The position numbers were made by a program, and so were the translations under genes. Below, in pieces: positions 1 to 8,186 of a stretch of DNA of 39,396 nucleotides. This DNA comes from Lentimicrobiaceae bacterium. Lineage in GTDB: Bacteria > Bacteroidota > Bacteroidia > Bacteroidales > F082. Location of the stretch: the NCBI GenBank assembly GCA_031262365.1, contig JAISHW010000117.1:1-39396 (forward strand), in the 5' to 3' direction. Numbering within the stretch: the first letter of the stretch is position 1; each line of letters starts with the position of its first letter. Under the pieces are notes generated by a model. That model saw nothing but the letters and a program-made list of their open reading frames with translations, searched no databases and was not told the origin of the DNA.

Positions 1-111
1 AACGAGTTCTGCTACAAATTTAATAGACGATATTTCGGCGAATGCCTGTTTGATAGACTGATGGTGGCTGCCGTCAGCTACAAAAATCAATTTAGGTATA
101 ACGGCGGATAA
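1..111 (+). CDS. Transposase C-terminal fragment, ISXO2/IS1595-like (partial)
   Basis: An open frame enters from the left edge and stops at TAA 109-111, giving 36 residues. It begins NEFCYKFNRRYFGECLFDRL. The pattern EFCYKFNRR followed by LFDRL is what I recall from the end of the DDE domain of ISXO2-like (IS1595 family) transposases, where a conserved EF-x-FRFNRR stretch sits near the C-terminus. The catalytic residues lie upstream, outside the window, so activity cannot be judged. The opposite strand is also open here, but its reading has no usable start and matches nothing I recognise. The position of a terminal inverted repeat 10 bp after the stop supports an insertion sequence. Confidence 0.6.
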   Translation, partial: NEFCYKFNRRYFGECLFDRLMVAAVSYKNQFRYNGG

Positions 112-139
112 TCATTAAAATCAATTTTTAGAGATGCCC
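1..139 (+). mobile_element. 3' end of an insertion sequence (IS1595/ISXO2-like), cut by the window edge
   Basis: The first 111 bases encode the C-terminus of a transposase. A terminal inverted repeat candidate follows at 122-139, reading CAATTTTTAGAGATGCCC; on the other strand this is GGGCATCTCTAAAAATTG. The element would then end at 139, 18 bp before the stop codon of the TonB receptor gene at 158. The flank just outside is TTTATTTG (140-147). The other end lies outside the window, so neither the target duplication nor the full length can be seen. The family assignment rests on the short protein tail only. Confidence 0.6.
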
Positions 140-157
140 TTTATTTGTGTGTTCGAA

Positions 158-2440
158 TTAAAAACGTAAGGCAACAAAGTAGGAGCGGGGCAGCATCGGA
201 CCGTAGATATATCCGGCATCGCGCAACGGTCCTTTGTCGAAATCGTTTTGATAGCTGTCGAAAATGTTTTTTACGCCGGCTTCGATTGTGAATGCGTACG
301 TATTTTTAAGATTGATTTTGTAAGCAAATTTGATGTTCAAATCGAAAAAATCGGGCGATGTTTCCAATACGTCTTCCTCGATGTAACCGGCGAAATGTGG
401 CACTTTCATGCTCGAAGTGTACGTTCCTGAAATCGAACAATTTAAATTTTTTATTAATGGTGTTGTGAAAGTGATATAACCATAAGCATTCGGCGAACGC
501 GGCAGTTCTTTCAATAATTCCACATTTTCGTCTTCGCTCCACCGTTCATCATTTTTGTATACACTTTTTTGTAATGTAAAACCAATTTGCAGTTGCGTAT
601 TTTTGTTGAAAGCAGTTCTGTTTTCGATATTCATGCCATAAACCTGAGCCCCCGATCCATTTTTTCTTTCCAAAATAAGGTTTCCTTGTGCATCAGCACT
701 CATTGCTTCGAGTAAAAAAACATCGTCAAGTTGCGTAAAAAATCCTTCGATCATCAGGTTGCTTTCTTTTTCGAACAGTTTGTAATAGAAGTCGCCCGAA
801 AGACTAATACTTTTCGAATATTCGGGTTTCAAATCATCGGCTAATTGAATCAACTGAACACCACCGTTAACAGCTTCGATATGAAGATCTTCGTCGAATG
901 CTTGCGGTGCGCGGTAACCTGTTGAAAGATTTAAACGTGCTTGAATATTCGGATTGAACTGGTACATAAATGTAGCACGTGGACTGACAATCGGATCGTT
1001 GATCAAATTGTGTTTATCGACACGTACACCAAGTAACATTACATGATGATTGATTTTCCATTCACTTTGAACAAATCCGCCGAAAATATTAATATCTTGT
1101 TCTAAATCACGGCTGTAACCGGGCATTTTGTCGTGCATTTTGTTGATCAAATACTCTGCTCCGATAGTAATATTGGCTTTTGAAAATAAAAATTTATTTG
1201 CCAGATGCGTGTATTGTCCGCCAGCAACGAACGAAAAGTCGGTAGTGTTTCCGTATGCATTCGGATCTTCACCGGCTCCGTAATAGCTATCGCGTTTGAT
1301 GTGTTGTATCGATGTGTATATCGAAAATTTATTATTCAGATTTTTGGTAAAATGATCTAAAACCAGTTCGCCACCATTGATGTCGTGTTGTGTTTGTTCG
1401 GTAATATCGGTTTCGTGCGGTTTCAAATCGAATTTATTTCCACCGCGACGAAATTCGTTCATGTAATGATAGGTTGCACTTAATTTTGTTTGTTGATTCA
1501 TGCGATAAAAGGCACGAAACCCCATTGCATAACTATTTAACATTCCGATTTCCGAGTAACCGTCGCCATCAGCATCGTAATGGTCGCGATCGCGTTTCAC
1601 GCTGAATACATGAATTCCGGCATCGTGATTTTTTGTTACAAAAGAGCTGTTGAATGTCAGATTTCTGTCGACAGCTTTGCCGCCGATGAGATTCAAGTTA
1701 TAAGCTGCTTCGAACGAATTTTTTAATGGATCGCGTGTGATCACGTTGACGACTCCGGCAATTGCATTCGATCCGAAAAGTGCCGAACCGCCTCCGCGCA
1801 CAATTTCGACACGTTCGATCATCGCTACAGGCAATTGTTCGATGCCGTAAACGCCTCCTAAAGCACTGAAAATAGGTCGACTGTCGATCAATATTTGCGA
1901 ATAGCTTCCTTCCAATCCGTTGATGCGAACTTGTTGAAATCCACAATTCTGGCAATTGTTTTCGACACGAATACCCGGCTGAAAATTCAATCCGTCGGAA
2001 ACAGAAATTGCGTTGACGGATTCTAATTGTTTCAAACCTAAGGTGTTGACAATTACGGCTGCTTCTTTGCGATTTGTTTCATTTTTTGACGACGAAACAA
2101 CCACTTCATTTAAGCCGATAACATCTTCTTCGAGGTGAAAATGTAGATCGTCGATTTCTTTCGAATTAAACTTGCGTAAATCGACTTCGATCGATTTATA
2201 TCCTATTGCTTTGATTACAAGAATATTGTCGTCTATTTTGTCGACCTTCAGTTTGAAATGTCCGCTGTCGTTTGTAACTGTTCCAATCGTTGTCCCTTTG
2301 AGATTGACCGTAGCATAAATAATCTGATGATCGTGCGACATAATTGACCCACTGATGGTTACAGGTGGATTTTCAGCTCTTAACAATGCGCTGTTAAGAA
2401 TACAAAATAATACAATGAAAAATATAAATACTTTTTTCAT
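158..2440 (-). CDS. TonB-dependent outer-membrane receptor, probably for a metal or metal complex
   Basis: The 760-residue product starts with a signal peptide (about 1-22), then a CarboxypepD_reg-like domain (about 26-105), a plug domain (about 115-240) and a beta-barrel that ends in Phe, as outer-membrane barrels usually do. The plug carries a CxxC pair (Cys163, Cys166, in NNCQNCGFQQVRINGLEG) and the segment VEIVRGGGSALFGSNAIAGV, typical of receptors annotated for siderophores or heavy metals. The receptor would import its substrate across the outer membrane using TonB/ExbBD energy. The gene directly upstream encodes a His-rich exported protein, which fits metal handling. The two genes are now separated by a 121-bp MITE. 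No clear Bacteroidota promoter is visible in the 55 bp between that element and the start, so transcription probably reads through from upstream. The substrate is inference. Confidence 0.9.
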   Translation of the reverse strand: MKKVFIFFIVLFCILNSALLRAENPPVTISGSIMSHDHQIIYATVNLKGTTIGTVTNDSGHFKLKVDKIDDNILVIKAIGYKSIEVDLRKFNSKEIDDLHFHLEEDVIGLNEVVVSSSKNETNRKEAAVIVNTLGLKQLESVNAISVSDGLNFQPGIRVENNCQNCGFQQVRINGLEGSYSQILIDSRPIFSALGGVYGIEQLPVAMIERVEIVRGGGSALFGSNAIAGVVNVITRDPLKNSFEAAYNLNLIGGKAVDRNLTFNSSFVTKNHDAGIHVFSVKRDRDHYDADGDGYSEIGMLNSYAMGFRAFYRMNQQTKLSATYHYMNEFRRGGNKFDLKPHETDITEQTQHDINGGELVLDHFTKNLNNKFSIYTSIQHIKRDSYYGAGEDPNAYGNTTDFSFVAGGQYTHLANKFLFSKANITIGAEYLINKMHDKMPGYSRDLEQDINIFGGFVQSEWKINHHVMLLGVRVDKHNLINDPIVSPRATFMYQFNPNIQARLNLSTGYRAPQAFDEDLHIEAVNGGVQLIQLADDLKPEYSKSISLSGDFYYKLFEKESNLMIEGFFTQLDDVFLLEAMSADAQGNLILERKNGSGAQVYGMNIENRTAFNKNTQLQIGFTLQKSVYKNDERWSEDENVELLKELPRSPNAYGYITFTTPLIKNLNCSISGTYTSSMKVPHFAGYIEEDVLETSPDFFDLNIKFAYKINLKNTYAFTIEAGVKNIFDSYQNDFDKGPLRDAGYIYGPMLPRSYFVALRF

Positions 2441-2495
2441 GGATAATCGAAATAAATAAATTAAAGAGTTAAATAAATAGTAGATTGAATTTTAT

Positions 2496-2616
2496 GGGAA
2501 CTTCTAAAAATCCCAATCTCTGCGTTACGCTTCTTCAACAAAATGCTCATTTACGTTAGTAAACTCCGCTTTTGTTTCAGTCGCGATCCTTGATATTGAA
2601 ATTTTTAGAAGTCCCC
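2496..2616 (-). mobile_element. MITE copy A (121 bp, 4-bp TTAT target duplication)
   Basis: The terminal inverted repeats are GGGAACTTCTAAAAAT (2496-2511) and ATTTTTAGAAGTCCCC (2601-2616), 16 bp with one mismatch. They are flanked by TTAT at 2492-2495 and TTAT at 2617-2620. The interior has no coding potential and contains the family core AAAATGCTCATTTACG and a small hairpin (TTTAC/GTAAA around 2551-2564). The element lies 4 bp beyond the stop codon of the His-rich protein gene and 55 bp before the receptor start, between two genes that look like one transcription unit. Orientation is the same as copy C and opposite to copy B; the strand given is that of the flanking genes. Confidence 0.85.
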
Positions 2617-2624
2617 TTATGTAA

Positions 2625-2981
2625 TTATATCTTACTATTTGGAGGACTTCGTGTGTTTTCGTTTGCTAGAATGTTGCAATGAAAATTTTCTGTGCAAGGT
2701 GTATGTATTGTAGCGATCAAAATGCTGTTGCAAACTTCGAAATGGTAATATATCGCTTGTTCGAAACAGAGTAAATCGGCAGCAAAGAACACATTATAGA
2801 AATTTGTATGTGGTGTTTCTTGTTGGTTTCCGGCAAACGTATTAACGTAAGGGTGTGCGTGATAAATAATATTGCCATCGCTACTAGAATGCACATGTCG
2901 ATATTTAAGTATTCCAGTAGAAGAAAAGCAAACCAGAGCGACAAGTGAAAACGTAAAAATGTAATGCAATAAATTTTTCAT
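2625..2981 (-). CDS. Small His-rich exported or membrane-anchored protein
   Basis: The 118-residue product opens with a hydrophobic segment (about 7-24) that could be a signal peptide or an anchor. A His-rich stretch follows, with His at 29, 31, 41, 43 and 58, including HVH and HAHP motifs. A short Cys-containing tail has Cys at 72, 84, 96 and 102. I recognise the general pattern of small HAHP-type proteins next to metal-related TonB receptors in Bacteroidota, but know no named family. A role in binding or sensing a transition metal in the periplasm is inference. It lies upstream of the receptor on the same strand, and a MITE is inserted just after its stop. Another frame (2717-2944) is open inside it but lacks a signal peptide and is judged a shadow. 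Confidence 0.7.
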   Translation of the reverse strand: MKNLLHYIFTFSLVALVCFSSTGILKYRHVHSSSDGNIIYHAHPYVNTFAGNQQETPHTNFYNVFFAADLLCFEQAIYYHFEVCNSILIATIHTPCTENFHCNILANENTRSPPNSKI

Positions 2982-3000
2982 TTCAATGTAAAAATCGCCA

Positions 3001-3008
3001 CAAAAGTA
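3001..3008 (-). promoter_or_regulatory. Candidate -7 promoter element for the His-rich protein and receptor genes
   Basis: On the minus strand this reads TACTTTTG, a full match to the Bacteroidota -7 consensus TAnnTTTG, 20 bp before the start codon at 2981. I do not see a convincing TTTG at the expected distance upstream, so the call rests on one box only. Confidence 0.35.
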
Positions 3009-3259
3009 TGCGAATCTTCCTCAAGGATAGAAAAAGCACTGTTTAAATTAAATCTAAATAAGAAGCATTCGCAAAATATGTGTTTTTTTATTCTGAAAAA
3101 TACATGTGTTTGTTTGCTTAGAGGGATTAATGGTTTTTATTGATGACTTAAAGTTTCAAATTAAAGAGAAAAGCTATGAAGAATGAAATTTTCTAATTAG
3201 ATTTGTTGCCTCAAACCTTATGATAAATAACATAACAGAAACCTTAACTAGTTTAATTC

Positions 3260-6200
3260 ATGAAACACTTTTTTAAACACTTTGGAGCATTGTTTTTGTG
3301 CTCTCTTTTCTTGAGCACATCATTACTTGCTCAAAACATGCATTATGAAGACCTTCGCGATGGATCCGGAATCAGGATAACGCTGTCGATCGATTCACTT
3401 CAATTCGAAGAAGTCGCATATAGAGGCGAGTCGATGAAAGAAATTCTGATGTCGGGAATTTTTATTCCGAACGAAGAAGGAATGCCGAATCTACCCCGTA
3501 TTAGTAGGTACATTGCCATTCCGCAAGGTGCTACAGTAGCAGTAAACATGAATAATGCGACAACCGAATTGCTGAAAAACGTCAATATTGCACCGGCATT
3601 ACGAATTCAGGCAGAAATCGAAGATCCGGTTTCTGAATACATAAAAAATCAAAAAGTGTATAGCGAAAACTCTAACTATCCGGCTTCGCCAATCGAAGTT
3701 TCGGAATATCTTTCGGTTAGAGGCGTTGATGCTGTAATTTTAGGAATCACACCATTTCAATACAATCCGGTAACACAAGAACTGCTCGTTTACAACAACA
3801 TAGAAATAGACGTTCGTTATGAAGGCGGAAACAATTATTATGGTCAAGATAGGCTTCGTTCGCCTTGGTTCGACCCTATTTTACAGAATGTATTTTTGAA
3901 TTACGATAAACTTCCAAAAATTAATTATTCAGCCAGAACTGTATCCACACGCGATGCAGAAGGTTGCGAATACTTAATCGTTACTCCTAATGATCCGGCA
4001 TGGCTTCCTTATGCAGAACAAATAAGAGATTATAGAATCCAGCAAGGAATCAACACAAAAATCATGAGTCTTGCCGACATGGGCTGTACGACAACAAGTC
4101 AGATGAAATCGTTTTTCCATAATGCATACAATACATGGGAAATACCTCCTGTAGCTGTACTTCTGATGGCTGATCATGGAACAGATATGACAAAATATAT
4201 TCCGGCAGAAGTAATTTCACATTCCTATAGTGGAACTTGTATAACAGACAATCAATATGCCGACGTAACGGGCGACTTTCTTCCCGAAATGGTATTTGCC
4301 CGGATGACAGCATCAACTACAGCTGAACTCAGTATCCTTGTCAGCAAAGTATTGGAATACGAAAACACAACCCCGTGTATGGATGCCAATTATTATAAAA
4401 AACCAATTACGGCTTTAGGTTGGCAAACAGTACGTTGGTTTCAGATTTGTTCAGAAGTTGTTGGCGGTTATTTGAGAGGAAAAGGAAAAGAACCTGTACG
4501 AATCAACGCCATTTATGACGGCATACCCGGATCACAATGGTCGACCGCACAAAATACGCCTCAAGTAGTAGATTATTTTGGACCAAATGGTTTAGGATAT
4601 TTGCCGGCCGCACCAACAGAATTGGGTGGTTGGACCGGTGGAACAGCTCAAGATGTTATCAATGCGGTGAATAGTGGTGCGTATATTTTGCAACATCGCG
4701 ATCATGGTTATGAACCAGGATGGGGTGAGCCTGATTTTACAACAGCAAATATTCCGTCGTTGAATAATGTCGGAAAAATGACTTATGTGTTTTCTATCAA
4801 TTGTTCAACCGGTAAATTTAATCATGGATCTAAATGTTTTCAAGAAGTATTTCAATTGCATCAATGGCAAGGACAAAATGCGGGAGCGGTTGGTGTATTA
4901 TGTCCTACTGAAGTTTCGTATTCTTTCGTAAACGATACATACACATGGGGCGTTTACGATTTGTTTGACCCCAATTTTATGCCGACTTATGGTCCTTATG
5001 CCGATCATTCGGGCAATTGGCTACCTGCTTTTGGCAATGTTGCCGGAAAATATTTTTTGGCGCAAAGTAGTTGGCCTTATAATGCAAGCGATAAGCGAAT
5101 TACCTATCAGATGTTTACAGCACATTCGGATGCGTTTTTAAGACTCTATACTGAAGTTCCTGCTACACTAGATGTAAATCATGCAGGCGCATTGTTTGGC
5201 GGGTTAGAAACTTATGAAGTTACAACAGAAGAAGGAGCTTTTATAGCACTTACCGTAGACAACGAAATTATTGGTACTGCAATAGCAACAATAGGACAAA
5301 CATCGGTTCCTATTATTCCTCAGTTGCCCGGCGCACAAGTTACATTGACAGTTACAAAACAAGATTATTTGCGTTATTCGGAAACAATCGAATGTATTCC
5401 TTTAGACGGATCTTATATTATATACGATACACATGTAATTCGAGATGAATCAGGAAATGAAAACGGATTACTTGATTTCGACGAAAACGTTACACTTGAT
5501 GTTTCGATTCGCAATGTGGGAAATGACAACTCAGATGCCGTATCAGCTGTATTATCGACAGATTCGCCCTATATAACGATAACTGAAGCCACGGCAGATT
5601 TTGGTATTGTAGCGAACAACGCAACAACAACATTAGAACAAGCATTTGCTTTCAGTGTATCGGACGATGTGCCAAATAACACGAAAATTCTCTTCAATAT
5701 TACATTTGATAATGGCGAAATATTCGAAAGTTCGTTTACAATTACAGCTTATGCTCCCGAATTTGAAATTTTAACTTGTACGATCGACGATTCGCAAGGT
5801 AATGGAAATGGTCGTCTTGATGCAGGTGAAACAGCTACATTTAAATTTAATGTAATTAATAAAGGTGGAGCTGCTTCGGCACCTGTAACAGTCGAAATGA
5901 TTAATAACAGCCCTTTTGTTACGATGGTAAGCGGAAACACAACCGAAATTCAAACAATAACCGCAAACGAAACAAAAGAAATAACATTTGACATTACAAC
6001 AAACCCTTCAACTCCGATCGCACATGTGATGAACTACACCTTAAATGTTGAATCGGGACATTATATGGTAGCAAAAGATTTTATGCAAAAAATAGGACTC
6101 ATTGTCGAAACATTTGAATCAGGAGGATTTGAAGAATTCGAATGGAACAACACAAGCAGTTCGCCATGGACAGTAGTTCAAAACGAAAAATTTGAAGGAA

Positions 6201-8116
6201 GCTATAGCACCAAATCAGGTAATATAGGTAATAATGGAAATACAAATCTTGTACTGACTTATGAATCAGGCATAGCAGATACACTATCGTTCTATTACAA
6301 AGTCTCATCAGAGAGTGGATACGACAAATTGATATTTTACATTGATAACGTAGAAAAAGGATCGTGGTCAGGAAGCGTCAACTGGACGGAAGCTAAATAC
6401 GCTGTAAGTGCTGGTACACACCAATTCAAATGGTCTTATACAAAAGATGTAAGTCAGACAGGGGGAAGCGATTGTGCTTGGATCGATTATATTGTTCTGC
6501 CTGCACCAAATGTAATGATAGCGACTGCCGGTCCTGATTTGAGTGTGTGTGGAATGAATCCGATCGAGATTTCAGGTTTTACTCAAAACTACAACACATT
6601 AGAGTGGTCGACTTCGGGCGATGGTACATTCGACAACACAACAATCATGAATCCTATTTATACACCGGGAGTTCAGGATATCGAAAACGAAACCGTAACG
6701 CTTCAACTTACTGCTACAAAAGGCGATGAGGTGATTGTCGACGAAATGATCCTAACAATTGGTAAAGAAATCGAAGTTTATTCAGATGTTTTAACGCCGT
6801 TATTTGAAGTATGCGAAGGAGAAACATTTTTCAATCAAGAATTTGATTTTGTAAATCATACTGCAATTCAATGGACAACAGAAGGTGATGGTAGCTTTAC
6901 AAACGCATCGGATATTTCGGGAGGTTATATTCCGGGCGTATCTGATATTCAAAGAGGATTTGCAAGGATTGCCGCAACGGCTTCTAATGAAGGTGCTTGT
7001 GAAACAACATACGCATTCGAGCTGCTAATTCATTCGATCATGAATTTATCTATGGAAACAGAATTGACGTTGTGTTCGAATAATGATTTCGAACCGGTTA
7101 ACTTGCAATACGATCAAGAAGCATATTTTGTTTGGTCAACAACCGGCGATGGCACCTTTGAAGATGTTAACAATCCTGAATCGAAATATATATTTGGAAA
7201 TCAAGATAAAGTAAATGGTCAAGTAAGTTTGACATTACAAGCAGAAACTTCAAATAACTGCAATCCACAACCTGTACATGTTGCTATAACATTGCTTGAT
7301 GCCCCTGAAGCAACATTTGTCGAAAACTCGTTACTAGTTTGCCGTGGCGAAGAAGCACATTTTGAAATTTTGCTTTCGGGAACACCGCCTTTCACATTGA
7401 ATTTTGATAATTTAGATCCTATAACTACAGATGAAAACAACTTCACTTATACATTTGTTCCCGAAACGACGACGACCATCAAACTCCTTTCGGTATTTGA
7501 TGCGAGCGGATGTGAGGTAATTTATTCAGATGAAAATCAGTCCATTTATATTGAAGTTCAATCTGTTCCTGAAAAACCGGAAAAACCAGATGGACCAACA
7601 GAATTAGACAGTTATTATACACCCACAACAACATTTACAAAAACAGTACAATTTGCAGATGTTTATAATTGGATTTTAGAACCTGAAGAATCCGGAACAA
7701 TAAGTTGGATTGATGGCGAAGCTATCGTTACATGGACTCCTGCATACAGAGGCGATGCTTTTGTTTCGTTTAGCATTGAAAATAAATGCGGCGAAAGTCA
7801 GGTTTCAGACGCTTTGGCTATAAACGTAAAATCGAGCGTGGGACTGAACGATGAGCTTGCAAAAATGTTTACAATCTATCCTAACCCGACAAGCGATGTA
7901 CTGAATATTCAATTTAACGAATTGGACGAAACAGTCGTTACATGTCGCATCTACAACATGCTTGGTGAACTTGTTTTCGAACAACGTTTGGAACGAACAT
8001 CAACGACTGATGCTATCGAACAACTACATGTTGGAGGTCTCGAAAACGGCGTTTACATATTTTCGCTCAGCACTTCTGAAATGCAATCGAACAAACGAGT
8101 CGTCATTCGTAAATAA
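3260..8116 (+). CDS. Secreted C25 (gingipain-type) cysteine protease with type IX secretion sorting domain
   Basis: The 1618-residue product has a signal peptide (about 1-25), a propeptide-like region (about 26-230) and a peptidase C25 domain (about 236-620). The clan CD dyad is visible as His482 in QHRDHG and Cys515 in FSINCSTG. CARDB/Ig-like modules (about 740-950) and a carbohydrate-binding-like beta region (about 960-1080) follow. Three tandem repeats of about 88 residues come next, marked by W-S/T-T-x-G-D-G-T/S-F near residues 1116, 1204 and 1291. The last 80 residues are a type A sorting domain, with IYPNPTSD near 1538 and the end VVIRK. It should be exported by Sec, then sent through the type IX system and attached or released at the surface. 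It is transcribed alone and ends at a strong hairpin. Substrate specificity cannot be read from the sequence. Confidence 0.92.
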   Translation: MKHFFKHFGALFLCSLFLSTSLLAQNMHYEDLRDGSGIRITLSIDSLQFEEVAYRGESMKEILMSGIFIPNEEGMPNLPRISRYIAIPQGATVAVNMNNATTELLKNVNIAPALRIQAEIEDPVSEYIKNQKVYSENSNYPASPIEVSEYLSVRGVDAVILGITPFQYNPVTQELLVYNNIEIDVRYEGGNNYYGQDRLRSPWFDPILQNVFLNYDKLPKINYSARTVSTRDAEGCEYLIVTPNDPAWLPYAEQIRDYRIQQGINTKIMSLADMGCTTTSQMKSFFHNAYNTWEIPPVAVLLMADHGTDMTKYIPAEVISHSYSGTCITDNQYADVTGDFLPEMVFARMTASTTAELSILVSKVLEYENTTPCMDANYYKKPITALGWQTVRWFQICSEVVGGYLRGKGKEPVRINAIYDGIPGSQWSTAQNTPQVVDYFGPNGLGYLPAAPTELGGWTGGTAQDVINAVNSGAYILQHRDHGYEPGWGEPDFTTANIPSLNNVGKMTYVFSINCSTGKFNHGSKCFQEVFQLHQWQGQNAGAVGVLCPTEVSYSFVNDTYTWGVYDLFDPNFMPTYGPYADHSGNWLPAFGNVAGKYFLAQSSWPYNASDKRITYQMFTAHSDAFLRLYTEVPATLDVNHAGALFGGLETYEVTTEEGAFIALTVDNEIIGTAIATIGQTSVPIIPQLPGAQVTLTVTKQDYLRYSETIECIPLDGSYIIYDTHVIRDESGNENGLLDFDENVTLDVSIRNVGNDNSDAVSAVLSTDSPYITITEATADFGIVANNATTTLEQAFAFSVSDDVPNNTKILFNITFDNGEIFESSFTITAYAPEFEILTCTIDDSQGNGNGRLDAGETATFKFNVINKGGAASAPVTVEMINNSPFVTMVSGNTTEIQTITANETKEITFDITTNPSTPIAHVMNYTLNVESGHYMVAKDFMQKIGLIVETFESGGFEEFEWNNTSSSPWTVVQNEKFEGSYSTKSGNIGNNGNTNLVLTYESGIADTLSFYYKVSSESGYDKLIFYIDNVEKGSWSGSVNWTEAKYAVSAGTHQFKWSYTKDVSQTGGSDCAWIDYIVLPAPNVMIATAGPDLSVCGMNPIEISGFTQNYNTLEWSTSGDGTFDNTTIMNPIYTPGVQDIENETVTLQLTATKGDEVIVDEMILTIGKEIEVYSDVLTPLFEVCEGETFFNQEFDFVNHTAIQWTTEGDGSFTNASDISGGYIPGVSDIQRGFARIAATASNEGACETTYAFELLIHSIMNLSMETELTLCSNNDFEPVNLQYDQEAYFVWSTTGDGTFEDVNNPESKYIFGNQDKVNGQVSLTLQAETSNNCNPQPVHVAITLLDAPEATFVENSLLVCRGEEAHFEILLSGTPPFTLNFDNLDPITTDENNFTYTFVPETTTTIKLLSVFDASGCEVIYSDENQSIYIEVQSVPEKPEKPDGPTELDSYYTPTTTFTKTVQFADVYNWILEPEESGTISWIDGEAIVTWTPAYRGDAFVSFSIENKCGESQVSDALAINVKSSVGLNDELAKMFTIYPNPTSDVLNIQFNELDETVVTCRIYNMLGELVFEQRLERTSTTDAIEQLHVGGLENGVYIFSLSTSEMQSNKRVVIRK

Positions 8117-8131
8117 AATAAATTGTATGAA

Positions 8132-8168
8132 CAAAAACGAGATTCCCTAAAAAGGAGTCTCGTTTTTG
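8132..8168. terminator. Intrinsic terminator after the C25 protease gene
   Basis: CAAAAACGAGA (8132-8142) pairs with TCTCGTTTTTG (8158-8168), with a further three pairs (TCC/GGA) inside after one mismatch. The stem ends in a T run on the plus strand, and by symmetry an A/T run lies on the other side. It starts 15 bp after the protease stop codon. Confidence 0.8.
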
Positions 8169-8186
8169 CTTTTATTTGCACATATT

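Noticed and set aside
1-111. Open minus-strand frame opposite the transposase tail (reading PKLIFVADGSHHQSIKQAF)
   Set aside because: It is preceded directly by stop codons without a usable start, while the plus-strand reading ends in a pattern typical of ISXO2-like transposases and is followed by a terminal repeat.
2717-2944. 75-codon alternative frame inside the His-rich protein gene
   Set aside because: The chosen frame has a hydrophobic export segment, a HAHP motif and a promoter box at the right distance; the alternative has none of these.
8166-8186. TTG start that would extend the class II aldolase by seven residues
   Set aside because: The codon lies within the 3' arm of the upstream terminator hairpin; ATG at 8187 gives the usual N-terminus of the family.
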